From Planctomycetota bacterium (GTDB taxonomy: Bacteria > Planctomycetota > Planctomycetia > Gemmatales > Gemmataceae): a stretch of DNA of 33,909 nt. Below the pieces are notes generated by a model. That model was not told where the DNA came from. It ran no database searches and was given only the letters and a program-made list of their open reading frames with translations. The stretch covers positions 1-33,909 of the forward strand of contig JACOUH010000077.1 in assembly GCA_016177925.1 (NCBI GenBank), in the 5' to 3' direction. The position numbers were made by a program, and so were the translations under genes. Shown here piece by piece: positions 17,294 through 24,223 of this stretch (within the stretch, counting starts at the first letter, position 1; each line of letters opens with the position of its first letter).

Positions 17294-17518
17294 ATGCTCA
17301 CCGCGGCGTCCCCCCTGGTTCTCCTCGCGGACCTCCAGGGGCTGGAATTCTACTGGCACCTGCCGCTCGTGATCGTCCTGGTCAGCCTGGTCTACAGCGC
17401 CACCCGCTACGACCAGTGGGGCCTGATCCTGCGCGAGGCCCTCCGCTGGGGTGTGCTCCTGACCCGCTTCCTCGTCATCGTCATTTTCGTTCTGTTCCTG
17501 GTCGCCACGATCATCTGA
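17294..17518 (+). CDS. Small two-helix membrane protein
   Basis: The 74-residue protein starts at ATG 17294, one base after the stop of the preceding membrane-protein gene, so they are almost certainly translated together. It has two hydrophobic helices, LPLVIVLVSLVYSA and LLTRFLVIVIFVLFLVATII, joined by a short loop (TRYDQWGLILREALRWG). I recognise no family. Close coupling suggests a joint role with its upstream partner, perhaps in one membrane complex; that is inference. Confidence 0.7.
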   Translation: MLTAASPLVLLADLQGLEFYWHLPLVIVLVSLVYSATRYDQWGLILREALRWGVLLTRFLVIVIFVLFLVATII

Positions 17519-17527
17519 CCGCTTCCT

Positions 17528-17550
17528 CCCTCTCCCCTCGGGGGAGAGGG
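17528..17550. terminator. Hairpin after the membrane-protein pair
   Basis: CCCTCTCCCC (17528-17537) and GGGGAGAGGG (17541-17550) form a perfect 10-bp stem with the 3-base loop TCG. It begins 10 bases after the small membrane protein stop and ends 18 bases before the next start. No U-tract is present, so it may attenuate rather than terminate. Confidence 0.5.
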
Positions 17551-17567
17551 GAGCCAGAATAAGAGCC

Positions 17568-18968
17568 ATGAGCGACGAGGACTTCCGCTGGCGTGCCTTC
17601 TTCCAGCGCTCGACCGACCCGCTCTTCGTGCTCAATCGGCAGTGTTACCTCCTGTTCGTCAACGCCGCCTGGGAGAAACTGACCGGCATCGGGACGGCCG
17701 CGGCCCGTCGTCTGTACTGCCATCGGCCGCAGCCGGCGCGGCCGAACCAGTCGTGGAAAGCGATTCTTGCCCACGTCCTGACGCCGCCGCCGGAGGTCCT
17801 CGAGGGCACGCCCGGCCGTCACCGCCGACTTGTCCCCGGTCGCGAGGGGCGTCCGCCCGGCTGGTGGGACGTCGACTTCCTGCCACTGCTCGACGAACAG
17901 GGCTTCCGCGGCGTCCTCGGCCGCATCGTCCCGCTGTCCGTCCCCCTTGCGCCGTCTGCCCCCCCTCTGCCCGAACCCGTCGTCGCGCTGCGTCAACGAC
18001 ACCTCGACCGGCTCGGCGGCGTCTTCCTCGCCAGCCGCCTGCCGATCGTGCGCCGGCTTGCCGAGCAGGTGCGCCTGGCGAGTCGGGTGCGCGTGCCGGT
18101 GCTCCTCGTCGGCGCGCCGGGGACCGGCAAGGAAACACTCGCCCGGCTGATCCACAGTCGCGGGCCCGACCGGGAGGGGGCGTTCGCCGCGCTCGACTGC
18201 ACACGTCTGCCGGCCTCGGCCGTCGCCGCCCTGCTGCTGGGTGAGAGTGGTGCCGCGGCTCGCGCCCCGTTGGAGGGCGTCTATCTCGGAGAGCCGCAGC
18301 GCCTGCCGCGCGAACTCCAGGCCCGTCTCTGCGAGCGACTGGCAGCACCGGGCGACGTTGAGGACGCGGCCCGCCCGCCGCGGCTGTTCGCCGGCTTCGC
18401 GGCGGACCCGGCCGAAGAGGGGAAGCAAGGGCGCTTGCTCGACGAGTTCTACCACTTCCTGGCGACGTTTCGCATCGATCTGCCCTCGCTGGCGCAGCGA
18501 CGCGACGATCTGCCGCACCTGGTCGACCGCTTCTTGCAGCGGTTGAGTGGCGACGGCGGACGGCCGCTCCACGCCCTGACCGCCGACGCCTGGGAGGTCG
18601 TGTTCGCCTACGGCTGGCCCGGCAACCTGCGTGAATTGTACGCGGTCCTTCAGTCGGCGCGGCAGCACGGCCAGGGCGAGGTCATCGACGCGACAGACCT
18701 GCCGGCCTACGTCCGTCAGGCGGTCCGCCTCGCCGCGACGCCGGCTGGGGGCCCCTGCGCCAGCTCGGGGCCCTCCCGCGGAGCGGGCCCGCCCGAGCGG
18801 CCCCTGCCTTACGATCATCTCATCGAGCAACTGGAGCGGCGCCTGATCGAGATGTCGCTGCGCCGCGCGCGCGGCAACAGGAGCCGCGCCGCGGAACTGC
18901 TTTCCATCTCGCGGCCGCGCCTGCTGCGTCGCATGCAAGAACTGGGCATCACGGTCCCCGAGTCGTAG
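17568..18968 (+). CDS. PAS-AAA+-Fis regulator, divergent bEBP without GAFTGA
   Basis: The protein has 466 residues. Residues about 8-120 look like a PAS sensor (RSTDPLFVLNRQCYLLFVNA). Residues about 145-385 form an AAA+ domain of the sigma-54 activator type: Walker A GAPGTGKET at 182-190, FRIDLPSLAQRRDDLPHLV at 301-319, and WPGNLREL at 350-357. The C-terminus is a Fis-type helix-turn-helix (RGNRSRAAELLSISRPRLLRRMQEL, split about 435-459). The region that normally carries GAFTGA is replaced by LLLGESGAAARAP, and Walker B is eroded to GVYLGEPQRL. The domain is also short. It therefore probably does not remodel sigma-54 and may be a DNA-binding sensor instead. It follows the membrane operon, with only a weak ribosome site. 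Confidence 0.82.
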   Translation: MSDEDFRWRAFFQRSTDPLFVLNRQCYLLFVNAAWEKLTGIGTAAARRLYCHRPQPARPNQSWKAILAHVLTPPPEVLEGTPGRHRRLVPGREGRPPGWWDVDFLPLLDEQGFRGVLGRIVPLSVPLAPSAPPLPEPVVALRQRHLDRLGGVFLASRLPIVRRLAEQVRLASRVRVPVLLVGAPGTGKETLARLIHSRGPDREGAFAALDCTRLPASAVAALLLGESGAAARAPLEGVYLGEPQRLPRELQARLCERLAAPGDVEDAARPPRLFAGFAADPAEEGKQGRLLDEFYHFLATFRIDLPSLAQRRDDLPHLVDRFLQRLSGDGGRPLHALTADAWEVVFAYGWPGNLRELYAVLQSARQHGQGEVIDATDLPAYVRQAVRLAATPAGGPCASSGPSRGAGPPERPLPYDHLIEQLERRLIEMSLRRARGNRSRAAELLSISRPRLLRRMQELGITVPES

Positions 18969-18982
18969 CGACCAGTGGGTAA

Positions 18983-19004
18983 GGGAGGGGGCCCTTCCCC
19001 TCCC
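18983..19004. terminator. Hairpin after the PAS-AAA-Fis gene
   Basis: GGGAGGGG and CCCCTCCC form a perfect 8-bp stem around the loop GCCCTT, starting 15 bases after the TAG of the regulator gene. Position and symmetry suggest transcript termination; there is no U-tract. Confidence 0.5.
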
Positions 19005-19544
19005 TCTCCATTGTCGCCCGGGGACTGATTTCCCCCGATTGACCGGCGTGCCCCTTTCGGGCAGCGGGCGACCCCCTGATGCCGCGCTGCTGGCTCCGTG
19101 GCCTCCTGCGTGAGAGCTTCGAGCGGGCGTTTCCGTACGGGGACGCGTTCGTCTTGCCGAGGGGGGTGGGCCGGGCCACCCCCCAACCCCCAGAGGGGAG
19201 GGGGGGGCCCGGCCCACCTCCTCGCTAAGGCTGGCGGAGACGGTGGGGACCTTGCAGGAGCATCTTGCCGGTCGCGAACTCCCGCCCTGGGTTTGGGAGC
19301 CTTTCCTCCGCCAACAGAGCACGCTGCTCCTCTCGGCCTTGTGGAAGGTCGTCAAGTCACCCTTCCTGGGACAGCTCCTCCGCGCTCTGCGAACGGGGGC
19401 GACATCAGCAGATCCACTTACGCAACTGCCGCCATCGTTCAAACAGACGCATGAGAGGTCCTCCGGGATGATTCGTCGGGGGGTCGTCACGACCCTTGTT
19501 GCTGCGGGGTCTCCAGACCACGCTTTCAATTGAGTGGGCTCACC
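19005..19544. other. Repeat-bearing intergenic stretch without an assignable gene
   Basis: These 540 bases hold no frame that I can assign to a family. They include a G/C-homopolymer-rich inverted repeat at 19159-19223: GAGGGGGGTGGGCCGGG against CCCGGCCCACCTCCTC. Frames are open on both strands but the translations are low-complexity. One very short minus-strand frame with a strong ribosome site is listed separately. The stretch looks like debris between the regulator gene and the accessory zone. Confidence 0.5.
19405..19452 (-). pseudogene. Very short minus-strand frame with strong ribosome site
   Basis: ATG 19452 is preceded by GGAGGACCTCTC, an excellent ribosome site, but the frame encodes only MRLFERWRQLRKWIC before TGA. 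It lies about 90 bases downstream, on the same strand, of the bipartite element at 19545-19575. The likely reading is the surviving start of a gene whose body was lost. A genuine leader peptide is possible. No family can be named. Confidence 0.25.
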
Positions 19545-19575
19545 ATCAATTCGTCTGGCGGAAGAGTTTGTGACC
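19545..19575 (-). promoter_or_regulatory. Bipartite element GGTCACAAAC-N12-CGAATTGAT, copy 1 (candidate ECF promoter)
   Basis: Read on the minus strand, GGTCACAAAC (19575-19566) is followed after 12 bases by CGAATTGAT (19553-19545). The same two blocks with the same spacing occur at 22680-22710 upstream of the large extracellular protein. Two conserved blocks at fixed spacing upstream of a start are what an ECF-sigma promoter looks like. The identity of the sigma factor is inferred. Confidence 0.4.
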
Positions 19576-19576
19576 G

Positions 19577-19630
19577 GCGTGCGCGAAAAAAGTGAAGGGT
19601 TCGGCCAGGTGGCGGCCCACCACCCTCGCA
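19577..19630 (-). pseudogene. Remnant matching the 3' end of an ECF sigma gene and its downstream sequence
   Basis: On the minus strand this short stretch aligns with the 3' end of the ECF gene at 22989 and the bases after it. Shared features are GAATG, GGGCCG, TTTTTTCGCGC and then CCGGTCACAAAC in the same order and nearly the same spacing. The rest of the sigma gene is missing, and a palindromic repeat begins exactly where the similarity stops. It suggests that a second sigma-gene/element module once stood here. Confidence 0.35.
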
Positions 19631-19759
19631 TTCAGAGTCTGTTCCAGAAGGGGAGGGCGAGGCTCCTGCCGAGCCGAGGGGAGGGCGAGGCTCCTGCCGA
19701 GCCGGCTCGGCAGGAGCCTCGCCCTCCCGAATTCCCGGATTCTGAAACAGACTCTGAAT
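19630..19759. repeat. Composite palindrome with nested direct and inverted 25-bp units
   Basis: The ends are ATTCAGAGTCTGTT (19630-19643) and its complement AACAGACTCTGAAT (19746-19759). Inside, a 25-base unit beginning GGGAGGGCGAGGCTCCTGCC occurs twice in direct orientation (19651-19675 and 19679-19703) and once inverted (19704-19728). The element is non-coding and resembles a miniature inverted-repeat element that has gained an internal duplication. Confidence 0.75.
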
Positions 19760-19781
19760 CCCCCACCTCGCCTGCGCCTGC

Positions 19782-21125
19782 TCAGATGCGTTGCGAGGTT
19801 TCGGCCGGGTCCTTGTCCTCCACTTTGTCCCCCAGGCCGTAGAGGAACCAGTCCAGTCCCGTGCCCCCGGTCAGTTGATCCAGTCCCCGTGTCGGCACGG
19901 TGGAGCTCGTCGTAAACTCCGCGTCGTCCTGGATCGTCGAGCTGTTCAGCAGGTACGTGACCGTCTTCGCCGTGTTCAGGCCCCCTCCCAGGGCCCCGCT
20001 CAGGTGGGCGATCCGCGTGAGGTAGTCCGCCGTCGAACCCCACTCTGCCATGATCCTGTCCAGTGCCACCAGGTCGACCTGCCCGGCCGCCGCATTGAAG
20101 TAGCTCAGCCGGCCGCCGATCAGGATGTCGTCGCCGCCGCTGCCGGGCAATGACGAGCTACTGTCGGCGCCACCGAAGAGGAAGTCGTCTCCCGCCCCAC
20201 CGACCAGCAGGTCGCGGCCGGTGCCGCCATCGAGGGAGTCGTTGCCCTTGCCGCCCAGCAACACGTCGTTGCCGGCACCGCCGGAGAGGAACGAGGGCAG
20301 GGCGGTGAAGTTCATGAGCGTGTCGGCCCCGGCCCGGCCGAAGGCCCGCACCTGTGTCACCGCCGACAGGGCGATCCCTCCCCCGGTCAGGTCGCCCGAG
20401 CCGTTGACCGTTACCAGCAACTTGCCGCTGGGATCGGAGACGGAAATGATGTCGTTGCCGTTGGTGCCACCGATGCGGGCGATGCCGGTCGAGTTCGCCG
20501 GGGGCTGGAGCGTCACGGTGGCCGGAGCGCTCGTCAGCGGGTTGGTCCCGCTCCCGGCGGGATAGCCATTGTCGGTGACGGTGTACTGGAACGAGTCGGT
20601 GGCGTTGCCGAAGAGGAAGCGGAGCTGGTACTTCAAGGCCGGGGCCCCGGTGAAGGTCGCGCCGAGGGTCACGGTGCTGCCGTCGGCCTTGAGCAGCACC
20701 CCCTTGGTGGGCAGGGCGGTGATGGTGTAGACGAGGTCCTGGGCGGGCGTTTCCGTGGGGTCGGAGCCGCGAAGCGTGACGACCGCCTCCCCGTCGTCGG
20801 GTAGCTGCACGGACACGTTGCTGGCCGTTGGGACGGTGTTGGTGTGGACCGCCCGAGAGAATTCCGACGTGTCCATGGACGACTGGTTGGTTGCCGTGGC
20901 GGTGACGATGGGGAACCCGGCGGGGAGTGTGGTCGAGAAGGTGAAGTCCTTGACGCCAGTCGTGTCGGTCGACACGTCCATCGAGCCGAGGAAGAACTTG
21001 CCCTCGCCGAAGCCGGACGGGTCGGCAGAGTCGCTGGCGAAGAACTCCAACGTGTACAGCCCCCACACACTGCGGAGGGTCCCGCGGATCGTCGTGCCGG
21101 TGCTGGTGGTGGTGACCTCGGTCAA
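19782..21125 (-). CDS. C-terminal part of interrupted extracellular protein: calcium-binding repeats
   Basis: This frame continues directly from the gene at 21138-22517 after a single TAG (21138-21140), and the only start available is TTG 21125. It encodes 447 residues: an immunoglobulin-like segment (RGTLRSVWGLYTLEFFAS, FSTTLPAGFPIVTATAT), a second beta domain, and a block of hemolysin-type calcium-binding repeats (GGAGNDVLLGGKGNDSLDGG, then GTGRDLLVGGAGDDFLFGG). The end, LDQLTGGTGLDWFLYGLGDK, is typical of planctomycete proteins of this class. On its own it has no signal peptide or ribosome site, so it is unlikely to be a free protein. With the first part it would be an extracellular protein of about 912 residues. 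Confidence 0.7.
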   Translation of the reverse strand: MTEVTTTSTGTTIRGTLRSVWGLYTLEFFASDSADPSGFGEGKFFLGSMDVSTDTTGVKDFTFSTTLPAGFPIVTATATNQSSMDTSEFSRAVHTNTVPTASNVSVQLPDDGEAVVTLRGSDPTETPAQDLVYTITALPTKGVLLKADGSTVTLGATFTGAPALKYQLRFLFGNATDSFQYTVTDNGYPAGSGTNPLTSAPATVTLQPPANSTGIARIGGTNGNDIISVSDPSGKLLVTVNGSGDLTGGGIALSAVTQVRAFGRAGADTLMNFTALPSFLSGGAGNDVLLGGKGNDSLDGGTGRDLLVGGAGDDFLFGGADSSSSLPGSGGDDILIGGRLSYFNAAAGQVDLVALDRIMAEWGSTADYLTRIAHLSGALGGGLNTAKTVTYLLNSSTIQDDAEFTTSSTVPTRGLDQLTGGTGLDWFLYGLGDKVEDKDPAETSQRI

Positions 21126-21137
21126 CTCCGGCGTGTT

Positions 21138-22517
21138 CTACAGGTTGTTGGGTCCCGTGTCCGCATCCATGGGATCGTTCGCGGTCACCAGGTTGGGGTC
21201 CTCGATCCCACCCACCAGATTGATCCCCAGCCCACCGTTGGCGAAGAGGGAATTGTGCTGGATCCGGTTGCCCGTCGCCCCATTTCCGGCGACCCGCACA
21301 CCTTCCTGGCCATTCCCGGAGATGACGTTGCCGGCCCCGGAATCCGTGCCGCCCACGGTGTTGTTCCTGACGTCAAGGAGCTTCACGCCGGAGCCGACGT
21401 TGCCCCGTGCCTGGGTGCCGCTGGCGTCGGTCCCGATGGAGTTGCCCTCGACGATGTTGGTTTGCGCTCCCTCCTGGATCAAGACGCCGTCGCCGTTGCC
21501 GGAGATCACGTTGCGGGCCCCGGTGGCCAGGCCGCCCACGGTGTTATCGGACGCGAAAGAGCGGATGATCACGCCGGCCCCAGCGTTGCCCAGGCTGGGG
21601 GGTGGGGCGGTGATCCCGCCGCTGGCGTCGAGGCCGATGTAGTTGCCCTCGACGAGGGTTCCCTGGGACGCGCCGTAGATCTGCACGCCGACGAAGTTGC
21701 CGGAGATGACATTGCGGGCTGAGGCAGTCGTTCCCCCCACGGTGCTGTCAACGGCGTTGATAACGTCCACGCCGGCGAAGACGTTCCCCAGGGCGGCCGT
21801 GCCCTGGGCGTTGGTCCCTATGTAATTGTTCAGGACCTGGTTGGACTGTGCGGGCGGGGTGTTGGAGGTTGCGACATCGTGGCCGATAATGACGCCGTCC
21901 GTCCCGTTGCCGGAGATGACATTGCGGTCCTTGGGGTCCGTGCCCCCCACGATGTTGGAAGAGGTGTTGATGATGTACACGCCCGCTACCCCGTTGCCCC
22001 TTGCGGCATCCCCCGCCAGGTTCGTGCCGATGAAGTTACCCCGGATCTGGTTCCGGGCCCCCGTGCTGAAGATCCCACTGTTCTGGAAGCCGTTGATGGC
22101 CAGCCCCTTGACCACGCTGTCTGTCCCCGCAAGGATCAGCCCGTTGGGCACCGCCGCGTTGGTGGTCAGTTCGATCTGCAGCACGGCGTCGCTGCCGGTG
22201 GACAGGGTATTCTCCCTTGCCCCGGGCTGGGTGTAGCCGTCGATGATCACCGGGTCGGTGATGGAGCCGAGGGCGGAGGAGAGCTGAATGGTATGCGGAC
22301 CGGAGCCCGAGATGTTGAAGTGGATTTCATCCATGCCAGCATGGTTGTTCGCGTCGAGGATCGCCTGTCTCAGGGTGCCGAGGCCGGAGTTCCCGGTGTT
22401 CGTCACCGTGTACACAGACAGGAGGGCCCGGTCCTCCAGGGCCTCCAGGACGGGCTTGAAACGGCGCGGCTGCCGGCGGTGAGTGGGCTGACGGCGGAAC
22501 CAGTTGAACCAGGTCAT
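21138..22517 (-). CDS. N-terminal part of interrupted extracellular protein: parallel beta-helix
   Basis: ATG 22517 follows GGGGAAG and encodes 459 residues. The start is basic and carries RFKPVLEALEDRALLSVYTV, the N-terminal signature of large planctomycete extracellular proteins. It is followed by TVTNTGNSGLGTLRQAI and many beta-helix turns built on the repeating theme GNVISGN/ARNVISGN and VEGNYIGLDASG. The frame ends NDPMDADTGPNNL then TAG, and continues at once as NTPELTEV. In relatives, as I recall, this junction reads N-N-L-Q-N followed by P and a hydrophobic residue, so TAG probably replaced CAG. Possible roles are adhesion or surface structure. A candidate promoter lies about 165 bases upstream. 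Confidence 0.8.
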   Translation of the reverse strand: MTWFNWFRRQPTHRRQPRRFKPVLEALEDRALLSVYTVTNTGNSGLGTLRQAILDANNHAGMDEIHFNISGSGPHTIQLSSALGSITDPVIIDGYTQPGARENTLSTGSDAVLQIELTTNAAVPNGLILAGTDSVVKGLAINGFQNSGIFSTGARNQIRGNFIGTNLAGDAARGNGVAGVYIINTSSNIVGGTDPKDRNVISGNGTDGVIIGHDVATSNTPPAQSNQVLNNYIGTNAQGTAALGNVFAGVDVINAVDSTVGGTTASARNVISGNFVGVQIYGASQGTLVEGNYIGLDASGGITAPPPSLGNAGAGVIIRSFASDNTVGGLATGARNVISGNGDGVLIQEGAQTNIVEGNSIGTDASGTQARGNVGSGVKLLDVRNNTVGGTDSGAGNVISGNGQEGVRVAGNGATGNRIQHNSLFANGGLGINLVGGIEDPNLVTANDPMDADTGPNNL

Positions 22518-22679
22518 GACTTCTTCCCCTTGATGCGGAACCCGTTGAATCGCTGGGACGGTACGCCCGCCGAAGGACTAGCGAAACCTGGAGCTCCGGG
22601 ATACGCGGACCGGCCCTCCCCCTCGCCTACCTCCGGCAAGCGTGTTTGGGCTGCCGAAGCTGTCTCTCTTCCGGTCACT

Positions 22680-22710
22680 ATCAATTCGCAGAGGGGGATG
22701 GTTTGTGACC
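22680..22710 (-). promoter_or_regulatory. Bipartite element GGTCACAAAC-N12-CGAATTGAT, copy 2 (candidate ECF promoter)
   Basis: On the minus strand GGTCACAAAC (22710-22701) and CGAATTGAT (22688-22680) are separated by 12 bases, exactly as in the copy at 19545-19575. The large extracellular protein starts about 165 bases further on, in the same direction. A third GGTCACAAAC lies right after the ECF sigma gene at 22963-22954, without the second block. Confidence 0.45.
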
Positions 22711-22814
22711 GGGGAGTGACAATTTTCTTCTTCCACCCGTCCGGGAGGGACGCGGGCCGTCGCCCCCTGACGGTGGCGGTCCCGAGAAATGGACCGCTTG
22801 GCCGGCCGCTCCGT

Positions 22815-22950
22815 TCAGGGAACGGGGACCAGCGCCGCGTTAGTCGGGTCGCGGTCGTTGACCTCGCCGAGGGTGACGAAGAACCCGTCCAGCCCGGCCT
22901 CGCCCTTCAGGGTGTCGGCGGCCTTGTCGTTGAACAAAGCGTCCGGAGGA
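22815..22950 (-). pseudogene. C-terminal remnant of a second calcium-binding extracellular protein
   Basis: Just downstream of the ECF gene, a frame ending in TGA at 22815 encodes ALFNDKAADTLKGEAGLDGF, then FVTLGEVNDRDPTNAA. This matches the closing motif of planctomycete calcium-binding repeat proteins (x-AADTL-x-G-x-xGLDWF), and resembles the end of the gene at 19782 (LTGGTGLDWFLYGLGDK). Everything upstream in the protein is missing. It is fused to the GGTCACAAAC half element, so a deletion probably removed the body of the gene. Confidence 0.5.
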
Positions 22951-22988
22951 AGCGTTTGTGACCGGCGAGCGCGAAAAAACAGAAGTGC

Positions 22989-23714
22989 TCAGCGAAGCGA
23001 CGGCCCATCGCCCTGCCATTCGGGCGGCAGGAAGTCGGCGACGTACGGCATCAGGCCGAACTCATCGAACTCGGCCCGGACCTCTTCCGGAGTCGGCGAC
23101 TCCAGCTCCTGGAGGACCTGGTGCAGCAACAACCCGGCGAAATGGCGACGCGCCCGGCTGAGTTGTTTGCGAAAAGCATCGGCGCGCAGGGGACGGCCGA
23201 TGCATCGAGAGGCACGGGCGGCGAGGGCGTCGGAACTTTCGTCAGGGTGGTCCACGGACAGGCGCAGCACGGTGTGGAACAGGTTGCCGGGCGAGCGAAT
23301 TTGGTAGGCTTCCAGCGAGAGCCAGGCCTTGTTCAGGACGCAGCGCCTCCACTCGGCCAGCCAGGCCGCCTCAGCGGCCTGGTGGGGGTCGTCCACGTCG
23401 GCCGGGAGGACATCGGGGAGGACCTCGTGCGAACGGCTGTGCTTGCGTCGCCAGTAACTGATCGCGGTGTTGCGGACCGCCCGCTTCAGGTAGTCGCGGA
23501 AGCGGCCCCGTTCGGGCACGGCGTTCACGAAGCCGCGCTCGAAGACGTGCAGCAGAAACTCCTGGGCCACATCCTCGGCGTCGTGCGGGTCCTTGAGCAG
23601 GGCATCCAGATATTTGCGCACCGCCGTGGCATAGCGCAACACGAACTTCACCGGGTCGCTGATGGCCGGCCAGATCGTCGAGATCTGGTCGAGCCGCGGG
23701 GTCAACCCGTCCAT
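22989..23714 (-). CDS. ECF-type sigma-70 family RNA polymerase sigma factor
   Basis: I start the 241-residue protein at ATG 23714, which has GGGAGG about 8 bases upstream; GTG 23723 would directly abut that site. Region sigma-2 is visible as RYATAVRKYLDALLKDPHDA, then EDVAQEFLLHVFERGF and RFRDYLKRAVRNTAISYWRR. The C-terminal half (about 120-215) is longer and less typical than a standard sigma-4, with a helix-turn-helix-like RPLRADAFRKQLSRARRHFA. This form is common in planctomycetes. It likely directs RNA polymerase to a small regulon. No anti-sigma gene is adjacent. The GGTCACAAAC half element lies about 26 bases after its stop, and the large extracellular protein follows on the same strand, which suggests a target. 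Confidence 0.8.
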   Translation of the reverse strand: MDGLTPRLDQISTIWPAISDPVKFVLRYATAVRKYLDALLKDPHDAEDVAQEFLLHVFERGFVNAVPERGRFRDYLKRAVRNTAISYWRRKHSRSHEVLPDVLPADVDDPHQAAEAAWLAEWRRCVLNKAWLSLEAYQIRSPGNLFHTVLRLSVDHPDESSDALAARASRCIGRPLRADAFRKQLSRARRHFAGLLLHQVLQELESPTPEEVRAEFDEFGLMPYVADFLPPEWQGDGPSLR

Positions 23715-23728
23715 CGGCGGCACCTCCC

Positions 23729-23872
23729 TCAGGGGCTTGGCGGCAGCAACCGGGCGACGTCCAGGAAGCGGATCAGGCCGTCCTCGTCGGCGACGACCAA
23801 ACGCCGGCCGTCAGCGAGGCCTTTCCTGCCAGCCGGAAAGGCACGGACGATGTATCCGCATTGTATCCGGCG
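23729..23872 (-). pseudogene. Possible WD40-repeat protein C-terminal remnant
   Basis: A minus-strand frame ending at 23729 encodes YIVRAFPAGRKGLADGRRLV followed by VADEDGLIRFLDVARLL. The pattern 'DGRRLV-x-A-x-EDG-x-I-R-x-x-DV' resembles one WD40 blade. The frame before it is not protein-like, and no start is apparent. It lies just upstream of the ECF gene on the same strand. It is probably the tail of a lost WD40 protein. Confidence 0.35.
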
Positions 23873-23945
23873 ATGGCCGAGCGGGCGTGCCGGAGCACGC
23901 AAGGCCCTCCATCGCTGATGCAAGCGGGGACAGCCCGCGCAGGAG

Positions 23946-24124
23946 TTCCGCCACCGCCGCGTCGCCATCGACATGGACTATCTCCTGATGGAGAATTTCG
24001 CGCAGGCCATCGACACCGGCGGCGCGACGATCCTCGATGCCCGCGCCGGCCGGGCGATCTGCTCTGCGTCGTGCAGGCCGCACTAGAATCGGGCCCGACG
24101 GGCCGGCCGGTTGAGGTGTGCTAA
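23946..24124 (+). pseudogene. Gfo/Idh/MocA-type oxidoreductase C-terminal remnant with frameshift
   Basis: The frame through ATG 23973 reads MDYLLMENFAQAIDTGGATI, then LDARAGRAI. After a frame change near 24060 it continues CVVQAALESGPTGRPVEVC to TAA 24124. The pattern 'ENFAQAI-x-TG ... VVQAALES-x-x-TGRPVEV' is the usual C-terminus of Gfo/Idh/MocA sugar dehydrogenases. The rest of the gene, including the NAD-binding domain, is absent. Confidence 0.45.
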
Positions 24125-24223
24125 GGAGCGAATGATCGTTGAAAACGTTCCTTCAAGGGGGTAATCTCAGCCGTTGGAGTCGAAGCCGAGGCCACAGGGG
24201 ATGTCCATGCCGGAGGCCGAACC

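Noticed and set aside
17511-19631. Very long minus-strand open frame antisense to the PAS-AAA-Fis regulator
   Set aside because: The plus-strand gene has clear domains; the antisense translation is Arg/Pro/Gly-rich low complexity.
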